The notes below the pieces were generated by a model. That model was not told the DNA's origin and made no database searches. It was given only the letters and a program-made list of their open reading frames with translations. From Diphasiastrum complanatum (taxonomy: Eukaryota; Streptophyta; Lycopodiopsida; Lycopodiales; Lycopodiaceae), in assembly GCA_029204225.1 (NCBI GenBank), contig CM055112.1:717852-781851 (forward strand): a stretch of DNA of 64,000 nucleotides, written 5' to 3'. The position numbers and the translations under genes were made by a program. Shown here piece after piece: positions 22,526-36,110 of the stretch. Position 1 is the first letter of the stretch. Each line of letters begins with the position of its first letter.

Positions 22526-25500
22526 CAATTCTAAGCTTGTTTAGCCGTTGATTTGTGTTCAAGAAAAATCTTGAATTGTGGGGATTTCCAGTGTGTGATA
22601 TGGAATTCTGACACTTTTATGAGAATTCAATGTAGTATGCAACGAAGTGGTAAAAGTGCGGATTATTGGTTTTCAGGAAGTAAAGTTCCGTTTTCTTGAG
22701 TCACTTGTGTTTCCATTTACTTCATTTAGGATCACTTTTCTGATAGCAACGGGATCAATTAGAGGTAATGTTGGTTTTACGGCTTCTTGATGATCACATA
22801 ACGATATTTTATGTGGTTGAAGTTGGGCTGTCTTTTGCTTTAATATCTGAGCTGGATGTTGGCTTAAAATCTATTCAAGGAAGAGAAAGATGCTCAATCG
22901 GTTACTAATTTCTTGTTGTGAGTGTTGATGATATTTCCAAGTTTTGCATGACGATGTTTTATGGAGTTGCAGGGTTTTGTTGCAATTTCCAGCAAACTAA
23001 CGGTGGATTGTAGGATTATGAGCCTGTAAGGCCATTATTGAAATGGTTTGGGTCATTTTGAAGCCTATTCTGTTTGAAGAATGACAAATTGTTAGTTTCA
23101 GATGAAAATTGGGCAGCATTTACCATATTTCTTAGACATAATGGGATCTAGGCATGCTAAACCATAAATAAATGGTTGCTTAAGCATTTGTAGAAACAAA
23201 GCAAGGCTAAGCAAACAAGATTTGCATCCTTTATGTAATCTCTTTCTGCAAAAAACAGCAGTAAGGATGGGTTTTGGCTTCAAAGAGAAGCTAAGGCATG
23301 TTAGAACTCTGGTTTCCTACAGAAAGGCTGGTTCAGACATGAAGGAATGTGATGCAACTGTAAAAACGCTCTACTTGCATTATTCAGAGCAGGGAAAACT
23401 GCAAGAAATGCAAGATAACTTCAAACTTAGCTTTGAAACTGTGAAAACTAGTTAGAACAACACAAAAACACTCCAATCGCGCGCCCTCCAGCTGCATGCT
23501 GAGCGCCCTGCTCCTACGTTCTTCATCTTGAAGATGGCTGAGAAAGATGAAGAGCGGGCGCTTGTCCCACTCGGCCATCTCTCTCTCTCTCTCTCTCGCG
23601 GTTTTTAATCTCTCTTAGGGCCCTGCTCGCGATCAGCAGGAGCCTGAGCCTTTTGGTTTAGGAGGGAAGGGGATGAGAGCCGGGGGGGGGGGGGTTAAAC
23701 TCTAACTTAAACAAACCCAACCCCCCCCTTTAAGTTAGAGTTTAACTTAAGTTTTTAATGTTAAAACTAGAAGTTGTCTTCGTGAAGTTAGGTTGAGGAG
23801 GGGTGGGTGGGTGGGAAAATTGAAAGCTTTTGTTACTGTTTTTTTTTTTCCCATGGGCTTCTTGTAGCCAATGTAGACTGCAATTTTCTTATGACAATCA
23901 TGTAATAGTTGAAAGGAATCGCTCAAAAAAAACAAATTGCGTAAATTAGATTTCAGAACGTGTAAAGGGTTCTTTTGGGTATTTATTGAAGAAAGTCCAT
24001 TTGTAGTGATCATTGGTATATTTTGTAAATAAGCACGATATGTTGAATGAAAATTAAATTTTTGGACATTGCTTTATTATGAACCATTGTCCGTAATGAT
24101 CATTAATTGAACCCAAATTTTTTTTGAAATTTTTTAGTTGTATTCAAAATGGATTGGGATCGAATTCCTATGAGGGGGGCATATGAAAATTTGCCCGACA
24201 TCACTTGACAATGATGGCCCCCTGCAATTTTAACCATTGTTGCGAACTTTGGGCAACAGTGTGTTGAAAATTCATCACATATACTGAAATGACCAAATGT
24301 GAAATCTAATCAATTACTACAAGCCATTAATTCGTCGGTTTTTTGTGTTGCTTTGGATAAATGCCTCCTCGTGGTGGACAATATAAAGCATACAACTTGT
24401 GACTGGGCTGAATTCTTTGTGGAATTCCATATGGCTGTTTGTCACAATTGATGAAGCACTTTCGCTTTAGTAATTGCAAAAAGGGCAACCAAGAATTGGA
24501 CAATTTTGTCCAAGAATTATTGGATTTTCTTGGCTAGGATGCTGATTTTTTTAAACAGAAATGCGACATGCCAAGATGGCCCCATTGTCTAAGGAGGGGG
24601 GAAGAATTCTTGAAGTTAATTCAGTTTTTTGCTAAATTTGAAACTATGGCGTTCCAACATACAAGAAAAAGTCGGTTCATTCTTTTCCATTTCTAAATCT
24701 GTCACTATAAACCTTACAGTGCCTGTAAAGATTGTGAAAAGGGGCGAAAGAATGTTTGTTTAAGTTGAAGTTGGAATTTTTTATGAATTCTCGAGAACTC
24801 CATTTACTTGTTTTTTTCTGACACTTTGATCAAGAAGTGGAGGGCCTTCACGGAGGAAGAACCTGTGGTATGGGACGCAGACAATTCCAAAATGATAATC
24901 CAAAACTAATGGTTTTGTTGACCATAGTATGGTCGTAAGTCTTAGTGATGCCAAATACTATTGGTCATAAAACGGGTGTTTTGTCGGAAATTTGAGATAT
25001 TGGTCATGACCCCTTTTTGGATATCTCAAATTTACAAAACCGGAAACTCGGCAAGCTATTTCTTTATAAAAAATATATTGGTGAATTTCTTAACTCATAA
25101 ATTAACCCGACTTTTTGTGATTCCTTGGAAGGTAATTCTGATTACCTGTTGACCATGGGCGATGTCACAAAAATGGTTAATGAAACCATTTTCTAAATTT
25201 GTTTTCTCTACTTGAATCTTCAAGTAATCCTTTTCTGATTTACGGTTCAATTTAACAGCTTGGTAATAGTAAAAATCTTTTGTTAAAGTCATTGTGTTGG
25301 GACATCATTGGTATTTACTTACAATGATGCAACACTTATTTTGGCTTTCAAGATTCTCTCAGATCTCTACTTAGACTCTTCTCCTGGGCAAATCTCAAAT
25401 GATTTGCACCCCTTGGAAATTCATGGCATTTCCTGTTGCAAAGGGGGCGAAGTAGGAAGAAAAGAGAATTATCAAGGAGAAACATTGGTCAAAGATTCAA

Positions 25501-27920
25501 GGAGGAATCTGTTAGATCAATAAACCTGTTTCAGAAACGATAGGATATTTAGATATTACAGAAATCCTTTATGGCTTATAGTAGATATATAGGTTGAAGA
25601 ATCAAGGGGGGGGGGGGGATTTAGGAAATTACTTTTGCGGTAGATAAGTGGCTATAAGTGGCTAATAACAAGTCTAATTTATGTGTGTAAGAACTTGGTT
25701 ATTCTATTGCAAAATGGGATTTTGTTGAAACATGTTCCTTGCTAGATATAGTCAACTTGATCTTAGTGTGAATTGAGATCCGTGGATTGATGCAAGGAAA
25801 GAAATTCATGCTAACAATATATTATTTTGAGAATCTCCGGTTGAGATTTTGGATGTGAAATAGCATTCTTTGAGAAATATTCTCTCTTAGAGGGTAATCA
25901 AGTTATAGGATTCTCAATTATGAAAGTGTTGTGTACAGATCTGGAGTTATCTGTAGAGATATGCTATGTAGTGAATCTCTGTAGGATCATTAAAAACTTT
26001 TGTACAAACTTCTAATCCTATGGATCTACAAAGTATTCCTTGAACTAAGTTTATTTGCATGCATAAACTAGTGGGTGGTACATAGGCATATTGATGAAAA
26101 TTGTGTTGAGACAATTTCTCGCTGGGTTATAGTGATTTCTAATTGAGAATTGCTTATTGACCTAGAATTGATCTAGAATCAGATTAAATGTGGTGTTTTG
26201 GTACCACATCAAAACATTTAAGCATTTTTTAAATCTGATACAGCTAACTAAGTTAGAAGTGTTACTTATGAGTTAGTTGTTGTAAATTAACAATAGGAAT
26301 TTTATTATGGATATTATTGTTGAAATGTATTGCTTATAAGTCACAACATTTATGAGTTGTTTTGGATTCTTTTACAGATGGGTGTGCATAGAATATACCA
26401 AAACGTTTGGGACTTACCTTTTCCCGTTCGGAAAGGATGGAATGCTATCTCGGAAGACTCAGGAGAGTTGGATAGTTGTTTGCCAAAAGTTAGAACTTCT
26501 CGTGATGAGGTTCCGGTAAATCTTAAGTTATTCTAGATTAGAACTTAAGAGGAAAATCTAGACGTATTCTAGATTAAGACCCTAACTTTGGAATGACACT
26601 TTGTGCCATGTTCAAAGTAAGGACGTTTTTTAGATTACAATCCTTATATTGGCACCATGTGTCAGTTGTAAAAGTCTAGAACTTTTCAGATGGAAAGGAC
26701 TTTGTGAACAACTCATGTGTCTTTTAAGAATTGTATTGCACTCTTATAATATGGTATGGTCTCAGGAATCTGGAGAGTTGAGATTGGTGAATCGTAACTC
26801 AGATTCTAAGATATACCTAAATAGGAGGAGATCGTGTTCATGGTAGGTTACTATGGATGAATAAACAAGATAGTGGAATTTTGGTAATGACTGGCCATCT
26901 TATCAAATCAACTATCTATATTTGGGCAGTGACCAAGTAATTATTTGAGTATCTATTTTGGCTTTACGGATTACTAAACTGGCATTATGAACATTTGTGA
27001 TTCGAAGTTTGCTTGTCACTTTTGGTCGGCCGTATTCGCTAAACTAGAGATGACTCTGAACTTAAAGTTCTTCTAATCTACCTTCTTTTGTTGAGTAAAG
27101 GACAAGAATCTGATGAATTATGATTGACGAATCATAGTTCGGATTCTAGTTAAACTTGATCGGTTAAAAGAAGGATTATCTATAAGATCAGAAGATCAAT
27201 TAAGATATCTATTCGTATTTTCTCCTCGAAGAGGTAATCACCTTGATGGAGATTGGGTTATATTAAGCATTTGGCTACCGGTTATAGCCCATGCATGCTT
27301 ATGTATAGTTTCAAACCTATGCCACCCATTGCGGTAGAGACTCAACCGTTCAAGTTTTAGAAAATAGCGGATTTCCTACATGATATGCAGGAAATGCTAT
27401 GGATTGCACGCGAGAATGTCTGGGGTACCCAGGATGGGGACCGACATTATGCAAGTCTGAAAAGATCACCGAGAGACTTCCAAGTGGGGGATTGGGTATT
27501 TTTTGAGAATCTCGATGGATTCAAGTGTAATGCGTACCGGCTAGCATTACTAATCGTCCCCTAGATATAGAGGACTATTTGAGATCTTGAAAAAGATCGG
27601 ATCCTTAGCTTACCAATCCGAACTTCCGAATGGATCTCAAGTGCATCCCGTATTTCATGTAAGTCGTCTATTAAAAAAAGCCTAAAATCGCGAGGGCACC
27701 TTGGATCTGGAGATCAGTTGGAGTTGTTGGATGAATCATCAGGTATATCTCGTCTCGAAACTGAAAAGATCTTGGATACAGGAACTAAACGATTGTAAAA
27801 TCATATAGTTACCAAGCATCTGGTTTGATGAAAGGGATGTGCGGACGATGATGATTCCTTGGAACAGGAAGGAAGCTCAAGGAGGAACTTGCCCAGTTTT
27901 AAGTTCCGAGGACAAAACTT
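22526..27920 (+). mobile_element. internal region of the nested Gypsy-type element, mostly non-coding
   Basis: About 5.4 kb between primer site and polypurine tract. Only the right end is recognisably coding: at about 27380-27690 the plus strand gives MLWIARENVWGTQDGDRHYA, SPRDFQVGDWVF and, in other frames, HPVFHVSRLLKKA, the C-terminal part of a Ty3/Gypsy integrase. A decayed LDTGTKRL ... HLV stretch follows, like the chromodomain-type tail of chromoviruses. I found no gag, protease or RT motif elsewhere, so the rest is either badly decayed or was never coding. A GC-rich patch at 23470-23745 holds a (CT)n run, a 13-base G run (23682-23694) and an inverted repeat (23695-23711 with 23729-23745). 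A 13-base G run lies at 25606-25618. Confidence 0.75.
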
Positions 27921-27937
27921 GAATAAGGGGGGAAGAA
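27921..27937 (+). other. polypurine tract
   Basis: GAATAAGGGGGGAAGAA directly before the 3' LTR; primes plus-strand DNA synthesis in LTR elements. Confidence 0.85.
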
Positions 27938-28430
27938 TGTCATGCCCATGACTGGCCTCGGGTATCTTGTCCACGCTAGGGACCGGTAGACCAACAACTC
28001 GTAAGTTAATTGTGACTATAAGGGAATTGGGGCCCTTATGTGTACATAGTCATAATTAATGGTTGTAGGCCTAAACACTTGATGGTGGATTTTTATTGGT
28101 CTATTAGTGAGTCATTGGGAAATTGGATGACGTGGCCCAGATAGGCTGCAGAGGTGTCCAGTGAGGTTTCACAGTGCATTACTAGTGGTGCATGGGCCTT
28201 GGAAGGTATAAGTATACCTGCTGGGCTCTCACTAGTGTATGCTTTGTAGCATGACCGGTGGCTGGATGTTGCTGGTGTGATGCCATACTCCTCTTTGTGA
28301 TTGATCCATAGCTTGGGGGCTAGATCCGTTCGATCTAGGTTGGTTGGGTTGGTTTGTCCACCATCAGGTTCCCTTGTGTTGCTTGTGATTGGCCTGCTTA
28401 GAATAGGATCCTTAGATTGAGAACTTTATA
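27938..28430 (+). repeat. 3' LTR of the nested Gypsy-type element
   Basis: Partner of 22037-22512, ending GAACTTTATA. Followed by the right target-site copy CCAAG (28431-28435) and then by resumed Copia sequence. Confidence 0.93.
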
Positions 28431-28435
28431 CCAAG

Positions 28436-29900
28436 TCTTGTTATTCATTAGAGATTGATACTCAGCATCCATGGAACTTTCCATTTGTCTGCATCAGGCA
28501 TTGATAGTGCTTCTGCTACGGTGGCAGGTTCGTCATGACTGATGAAAGTCTGAGGGATGAAGCAGTCAGGCTACTTTCGTTGTCTCACATATCTTCAAAC
28601 TGTAGGTCCTTGATCAAACAATTCTCCTTGGTGAATGATTGGGATCGTAGTATTTTGCGGTTGAACGATCGTGGTTGTAGGCCCATCGATGGTAATTGGT
28701 GTCATTGTGATGAACTCCGTTGTTTGAACTCATAGGTTGTAGCCTATTGATGGAAGGTGGAGCAGTTATGGCAGTCTTTTGTATTGGTTGCTTCTGTTGA
28801 AATTGTAATACTTGTCTTCAAGGAAGACAACATCGTGACTGGCCCATAACCACATCATAAACACGATATGCCTTGTGTGATGTTGAATAGCCAATGAAGA
28901 TGCTTTTATAGCTTACTGGGTCCAGTTTCTTTCTCAGATCAGATGACACTTGTGCATAACAGAGACATCCGAAAACACGCAAGTGTTTCAAACTTGGTTT
29001 GTAACCGTAGTAGGCTTCAAACGGTGTATTGGAATCAACTACTTTAGTGCTAGAATAATTTTGTAGATAGCAAGCCGTAGAGATAGCTTTTGCCCAGAAT
29101 GTTTGAGGTAAATGGGCGTTGGCTGTCATGGATCGTGCAATTTCCAACAATGTGCAGTTCTTTCGCTCTGCTACTCCATTCTGTTGTGGAGTGTAGCTCA
29201 TAGTAAACTGGTGGTGCATGCCACATAAAGATAGGTAGTCCTTCATCTCATTTGACAAGAACTCTCTCCCTGAATCAGACCGTAGGGCCTCAATTTTCTA
29301 CCCAGTTTGATTCTCAACATATTGCTTGAATTCTTTGAAGCAGCAAAATGCTTCTGACTTGTTCTGTATGAACATAACTCTCGCAAATCGGGAGTAATCA
29401 TCAATGAATGTGATAAAATATAGAGCTTGACCTAATGAAGGTACGCTTATAGGACCACACAAGTCATTGTGTATCGGTGACGAGATGGACTTCGCCCTTT
29501 TGTCTTATCCTTTAGAAAATCTCGTTCTAGGTTGTTTCTCTAGTAACTTCTTCATGCAACAAACTTGTTGTCAATTTTTGGAGAGACAGTGCAAGGGTAT
29601 TGCTCAGAATCAATACTAAATTATCATAGGAAGATGGAAGACTGGCAAAAAGAGACATGGTAGAGTCTTCTTCTGAGATAGGGGAACCTATTGCAGCCAG
29701 TTGGTTCAACAATTGTTTGAACTCATTCAGATGGTCGTTGACTGAGGTGCCTTCACTCATTCTGAGTGTCAGTACCTTCTTTCTCAAGAAGAGGCGAGTC
29801 GAGACATCTGAGGTCTCATACATGCTAGTGAGTGTATCCCATGCTTCTTTGGAAGTAGTGCAATTTGGATACATGAGCAATTTGAGTGTTTTTAAGGTTT
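28436..29900 (-). pseudogene. split Copia element, 5' half (gag and integrase)
   Basis: Upstream half of the Copia element interrupted at 22037-28430. Gag (29527-29880): CTTSKEAWDTLTSMYETSD and NDHLNEFKQLLNQLAAIG, the UBN2-type gag domain. Integrase (about 28818-29510): ALYFITFIDDYSRFARVMFI, SDSGREFLSNEMKDYL with a catalytic Asp, YTPQQNGVAERKNCTLLEIA with a catalytic Glu on the following helix, then HLRVFGCLCYA and IFIGYS. Gag is followed almost at once by integrase, so the gag zinc knuckle and the protease have been deleted near 29520. The linker to RT lies between 28436 and 28818. Frames change at several places. Integrase is nearly intact over 146 codons. Confidence 0.92.
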
Positions 29901-30179
29901 AGAGATACAATGGCAAGAGCCTTGCCATCCTTGGCTTCCCAAGCTGGAAGCTATTCGGGTTCTGCCAGTCTGGCTATAGAACCGTTGACGTATTCCCATA
30001 ACTCCTTTTCAATCAGGATCATCCTCATTTTGAACTTCCACATGTGGAATTCATCTCCGTTGAGTTTATTGATCAAGCGGATCTCTGAGGTGCCTTCCAT
30101 AGTGATCGAAATTATACACATACAACTTAGAACAACTTTTGAAAAAAGATCCTGGACACTAGTAATTCACTGAACCAAT

Positions 30180-30191
30180 GCTCTGATACCA
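30180..30191 (-). other. primer binding site of the split Copia element
   Basis: The reverse complement reads TGGTATCAGAGC, four bases inside the 5' LTR on the minus strand. Confidence 0.93.
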
Positions 30192-30195
30192 CTTC

Positions 30196-30999
<804 letters not shown>

Positions 31000-31944
31000 A
31001 CTGTTTAAACAAGATATGTAGATTCATTATTGGAGCGTCGTGAAGGAGAAGAAGTACAGAATAACGTATCCTCCGTATGCGTTATAGTGGAAGGATGTAG
31101 GCCATGATGGCCGTAGTCTGTCCGCAATCGTTTGAACATCTGTTGGTCATTTGTTCAGTTGTTGTACATTCATTCAGCAGGTGATCGTTTGAATCCTTTT
31201 TTGGTACCCATAAGTGATAACTTACATAGTTGATCGATGAGATAGGTCAACTTCGTTGGCCGATATTGCAGGAACTCGCAAACCGTTGTCGTTGGTCAAC
31301 TTCGTTGATAACCATAAGTAGATTGCTTATGGTTGAGGAGAGTTGAGTTCGTTCACAGACTTCATTGATAGCCGTAAGTAAGTTACTTATGGTGTTTAAT
31401 GTGAGTTCGCAGACTCCATCAGAGATATTTTCCGATGACTTTGATCACGGCTCTTTCCATCGTAGGAGATCGTAAGAAGGTTAGTACGGTGGGGGGTCGA
31501 CGGGATTTTAAGTTCCGTTGCCATTGAAGGTTCCACAAGTTCTTGTAGATAGTAACCTACGAGTTTTAACGACTCCCTACGGTTTGCGGTTCGTTGCCTT
31601 CACAAGTTGAAGTTGTGTTTATCCGTTAACGTCATTTTGACGGTGCTCTTTGGTCAGACCGTAATCTGGCGATGGCTTTGCGGTTCTACCTAATTCGACT
31701 TTGCGTGTATTTCTACAAACTAATTCAAAGAGAGAGAATTCTTGAGAGATGGAGGGTGAAGGGATGAGTAGGAGAAGATTAAACTCCAACAATTACTCTC
31801 CCATTCACAATTTTGTTGGTTACTCTCTCATTCATGCTCCTTGCCAGCCTTCTCCCCTAGATTTCTCCCATTGTAGGCAGTTCTCCCATTCGACCAACTT
31901 CTCCTTTGCTTGATGCCACTCGGCTTGATTTTTAATTTGCTATA
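31000..31944. other. unannotated sequence with short internal repeats
   Basis: No gene recognised. The motif GATARCCRTAAGTA ... CTTATGG occurs near 31306 and 31366, with a diverged relative near 31208, suggesting an old short tandem repeat. Confidence 0.4.
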
Positions 31945-32610
31945 TCTCCATCAGCTGATGTCTTGCTATCATATGATATAGACGTGGAGAGACACATAGT
32001 TGAGGATGACTATGGTGCCTATGTCATCATTCGTCTGAAAAGACATATGTCATGTAGAGACTTCTCGTTCTCTTCCTCTGATACGGAATTTGATTTCACA
32101 TGGATCATTGCACCACATGGGAGGCGAATGAGCCACCGCAAATTGAAAATCCAAGATGTGGTCAAAGCTAGAACATCAAGGCTGTCCCACATGCAAATGA
32201 AAGATTGGAAGTTTGTGAGGACTCAATACTACAACAATCTAGAGAGATTTAAGCAACAACAATAGACAACTAAAAAATGACTAGAGACTACTAGCGAGGG
32301 ATTTTTTCATACCCATTTTGTAGGTCTCCTGCTCACAAGTTAAATTTCACTTTAATGAAATTCAAATTTTATTTTTAAACTTGCACTACAAATAATCTGT
32401 TTATTTGTTTGAATTCTAATCACAACTTTATCAGTTTATGCATAAATCCATCGTAAAGCGGTCTCCCACCAAGGATGAGTACATGCATGTATATGCTAGT
32501 AGTATACAATTACTACTCAATTTATTGGAGAGACAAGGAGTGGGAATCAATTGGGATGCTGCTTTAGAGGTATGGCTTCAGAATATATTTATAAGTTCAC
32601 TACATTCATA
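31945..32610 (+). pseudogene. plant transposon protein relic, copy 1 (Transposase_24-like)
   Basis: First of three related copies. 31963-32265 reads LSYDIDVERHIVEDDYGAYV, then DTEFDFTWIIAPHGRRMSHR, LKIQDVVKA and KDWKFVRTQYYNNLERFKQQ. After a gap, 32438-32580 reads RSPTKDEYMHVYASSIQLLLNLLERQGVGINWDAALEVW, quoted in part. The other copies carry the same blocks in order (SYDID; SHHKSEIQDAVRA; NLARFKQQR; HDKYMHAYSHN; LELLER). The plan (basic WxxxR region, then a KSPT-type segment) resembles the Pfam Transposase_24 (Ptta/En/Spm) proteins of plants. That assignment is by memory of the family layout and is moderate. A deletion after HMSCRDF removes the central W-containing block. The 121-codon open frame reaching 32803 runs past the similarity. 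Confidence 0.6.
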
Positions 32611-32918
32611 TAGTCTCTCTCTCTTACTCTCACCACATTTCTCAGAGCAATATTTCATGCTTGTTGCATGTAGGTATTACAATCCCAATCCCATACATCG
32701 CAGCAAACTGAGTCTGATGTCCATCACCAAGATGATGAGGATTCAACTGAATCTAACTAGATTTTTCAATCCAATACATAGATATGTATGCTTACTAATT
32801 TAGTTTGTATGTATTTGTTTACTTGGACCATTTATATATGGCTATTTTGTTAATCATGATTATCTTTCATATGTCTTTAATTGTATGAAATTTAATTTCA
32901 ATATTTTGTATTATTTTA

Positions 32919-34324
32919 ATAACAATCATAAAAAGATGAGTTCGCTCATTAACTTCATAAGAAGTAGTGCAAAAGTCTCCTAGGATTGATGGAGTCAATT
33001 TTCAGGATAGAATTGAGCCACTATAGTGGCTCCATTCTACCCTAATCTTTTTTTTTTATTCTTGTGCCATTGGAAGAATATTCTACGTAATCTTCAAAAT
33101 AACCCTCACAAAATGGGGTGAAAATGCATTGATCGTCAAAAAAGTGACTTTTGAGGACCTTGAATAGATCATCCACGACTTACATGCCTGGTAGGTTGCA
33201 CACTACCAAATAACACTTGATCAACTTAGATTTTCAAGAGCTATCTAACACAATTTGGATCTAGGCAAGAACTATTGTACACAAATGGCAAAAGGCAATC
33301 ATCGTTCAAGGTTAATCAAGTTTCATGCATATCCTCGAAAAAGCTAAGTGAATATCATTATGGAACAACTAAACAAGCACCTAGCTCTTAGGTAGAGAGG
33401 GAATAGGCCAAAAGTTTGCAAAACAAAAACTTGATTAAGTCTCAAAAAAAAATTATATGTACAAAGGAGCTATAATCATATATAGTGGTAGCTTGAGTTC
33501 CTACACTAATTTGCATGTGGAGAGCCTTGAAATATGAGAACCTCTAAATGTGCTTGGATCCTATAGACCAATGAGGTGAGGGTGGTAGATTGAGGTCCAC
33601 CACTTTCTATTTTGCATCCCTATAAAATAAGACATGTTTTTTTAAAGTACTATACTTTTGAACCATAAATGGATCTCCACCACTTTCAGTTTTGCATCCC
33701 TATAAAATAAGACATGTTTTTTTAAAGTACTATACTTTTGGACAACAAATGGATCTTAAAAAGATCCACAAGAGTGATTGGATGCTTGCTTAACAATCTA
33801 TCAAGAACCACAAAAAAGTTGATCTAGATTGGCGATTTGACAAACAACAAACAAGAACAATTAAAAGCATTGATCATAGATGCACTACAACATTATGGAG
33901 GATTTTTTACCCTATTACCAAGGCTTTTATAAAGAATTTTGTTTGAAAAAAGATCAAGAACCTTGGTATACACCATGAAGTATGCCCCGGAAGGAGATCC
34001 TCGATATATCCCTCGGCGAGGCTTCTTCATCTCATTTTTCCTTTGTCTATAGCATGGAGATACTGAGGAATAGACCCAGGTCCCTCAGTATATCCCTCTA
34101 AAAAGGCTGTTGGTGGTATGTCTCTTCCAAGTGATATACCCCTTTCAAAATGGCACCCTATTCTGAGGATTATTCCGAGGGTTACAAAATAAAAAAAAAA
34201 AAATTTAGGACAGAATGGAGCCAATAAATTCTACTATAAAAATGGACTCCATCCGACCCCAGGAGTCTTTTGCACCACTTCTTATGAAGTTGGTAAGCAA
34301 AATCATTTGTTCATAATTGTTAAT
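32919..34324. mobile_element. 1.4-kb non-autonomous element with long terminal inverted repeats
   Basis: The left end 32919-33075 and right end 34171-34324 are inverted copies of about 150 bp. Shared blocks, read inward on both sides, are AACTTCATAAGAAGT, GTGCAAAAG, ATGGAGTC, GGCTCCATTCT, and a T-rich tract. The interior has no transposase and contains a 79-bp tandem duplication (33596-33674 and 33675-33753). The long repeats suggest a Mutator-like or foldback-type passenger element. The target duplication could not be defined in the AT-rich flanks. Confidence 0.75.
33596..33753. repeat. 79-bp direct tandem duplication
   Basis: TCCACCACTTTC starts at 33596 and again at 33675. The two copies differ at only a few bases, so the duplication is younger than the inverted repeats around it. 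Confidence 0.9.
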
Positions 34325-35050
34325 AAAAAAATTTACATAATTTATTTGAACTACATATTAAGCACTTAAAAATTGATGAAGGAAACTTAACTTCAACGAA
34401 TATATATTCATACATAAATGTTTCAAGCACAGAGATATGTTACAAATTGGATTATTGAAATATACCTAATTATAATTAGATCCAGCTGAGTCATCCTTGT
34501 CCATTGACATTGCAATCGAACTCATGTGAGTGAGATGCATGGGATTGAGAATGTGATATCTGCATCCAATGAAGATAATTGAGTTATTTGAGAAATGTGA
34601 GGAGAGTGAAAGTCAGACCACATTAATGTAGTGAAGTTAAAGTATATCTTGAAGTCATATATACCTCAGATCTAGAATATCCATCTGAATCAAGGCACAA
34701 GGAAGACTTGAAGTTTGTGAAGAAAGGATTCCCTAAAAATCCAAATTGCATCAAACAACAACGAGAGGTTTCTAAGAAGCTACAAGAAGATACTTTAGAG
34801 ACCTTCTCACCTTGGAAGTGGTGGTCAAGGTTCTCCCATGGACATCGTTATAACCTTGTTGTCCTAGAACTGGACTCCATGCAATTGAAGATCCATGTAC
34901 AGGAGTTAGCTTTACGACAAATCTCTGTATGATCCGACAAATCGGTGATTGTAATTTAATTTAAAAAAATTGATAAATAAAATATGAATTACGACAATAT
35001 CAAATTCAACTTATGGGTGGGAAGACTTACGAAATGGGCCTGAAAAGAAT
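34325..35050. other. unannotated stretch with a 74-codon open frame
   Basis: The plus-strand frame at 34708-34932 is open (KFVKKGFPKNPNCIKQQREV...). It is lysine-rich and without a recognised domain. I see no paralogue in the window and do not call it a gene. Confidence 0.3.
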
Positions 35051-35054
35051 CTTG

Positions 35055-36110
35055 GCCACCATTGCCCAGGTGTGAGTGCCTTGTCGTCTACATACACTTC
35101 TTAGCTGCCTCTCTTTGTTGCTTGAAACGAGCTAGATTTTCTCGACATTTTTTCTTTGCATACTTCCAATTGTCCTTGTGCATGTTCTACGGCCTAGATT
35201 TGTCAGCTCTCACCGCATCTTGGATCTCCGATTTGTGGTGGCTCAATACGCGTCGTCCTGTCCAGATTCGGTCAAATTCCAAATCAAGGGAGGGGACTGG
35301 ACATTTTCTATACAACTAGTCAACGACATAATTTTTTTTCTCATCACTTTGTTTGCGCCAGTCCTTGAAAATGTCCCTGTTGAAGACCACATGCGTGAGT
35401 TGTCGCATGTGAGTGATGACGCGACCACCACAGTCATCCTCCACCATGTGCTTCTCTGCATCTATGTCGTAGGATGGCAAGAAGTCAATTGATGGAGAGG
35501 TGGCAAAGGGAATGTCGAGAGGAGTGGGAGAGTTGACTACAACAGGAGAGTTTGAAGGTGATTGCGAGAAGAGTAGAGAGGGTTATGAAGAGGAGAAGGT
35601 TGGGGAGGAGTTCGAGTGGGAGTGTAACCAACAGGGGTTTGAATGGGAGAAAAAATGGGCGGAGTGGCCTGGCAAGAGGGATCACGGTGCCATGGAGACC
35701 CCATAGGAGGCGTGGGTACCGAAAGAAAAAATGTGAGGAGAGAATGTGGGGGTGTCGGGATAATAAGGTGTGACAGATGCATGAGTCATAGTATCACGTG
35801 CCATCCGCATTGTTTTCTAGGCTGGGAGTTTTTGATGTAAGGAATCCCTACGACGAGGTCTGCTAGCAGGACGTGCGGGACTTGAGGCCACATGAAGCAT
35901 GCCATCGTCAATGTCACAGCCACAACAAGAGCCGCCGCTGAGTCGACTCCTCCTACGATCTCTATTCTTCCGTCTGGAATGTCTGGAGGAGGCAGTGGCA
36001 TTAGAGTGCACGGGGGAGGGACTCCCATCGGATAGACCCTTGTGGAAGGGGTGAACACCTTCGACGGAGGGTTGTGGGGACTAGATCTCCTCAAAATGAG
36101 ATGACGTGGA
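35055..36110 (-). pseudogene. plant transposon protein relic, copy 2 (Transposase_24-like)
   Basis: Minus-strand copy with the longest readable centre. An upstream part (35786-36094 and overlapping frames) is proline-, serine- and arginine-rich, low-complexity sequence. Then, from about 35490 downward: LPSYDIDAEKHMVEDDCGGR, HMRQLTHVVFNRDIFKDWRK, a TAG stop, LYRKCPVPSLDLEFDRIW, VLSHHKSEIQDAVRADKSR, a second TAG, then HKDNWKYAKKKCRENLARFK. The two stops are both TAG and the frame is otherwise continuous for about 145 codons, so inactivation looks recent. Copies 1 and 3 share the blocks in the same order. Several other open frames overlap this stretch on both strands because it is GC-rich; I regard them as shadows. 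Function in the living family: transposon-encoded protein of plants; biochemical role not shown here. Confidence 0.6.

Noticed and set aside
35500-35840. Several overlapping plus- and minus-strand frames rich in Gly, Glu, Arg or Pro
   Set aside because: Shadows of the low-complexity N-terminal part of transposon-protein copy 2.
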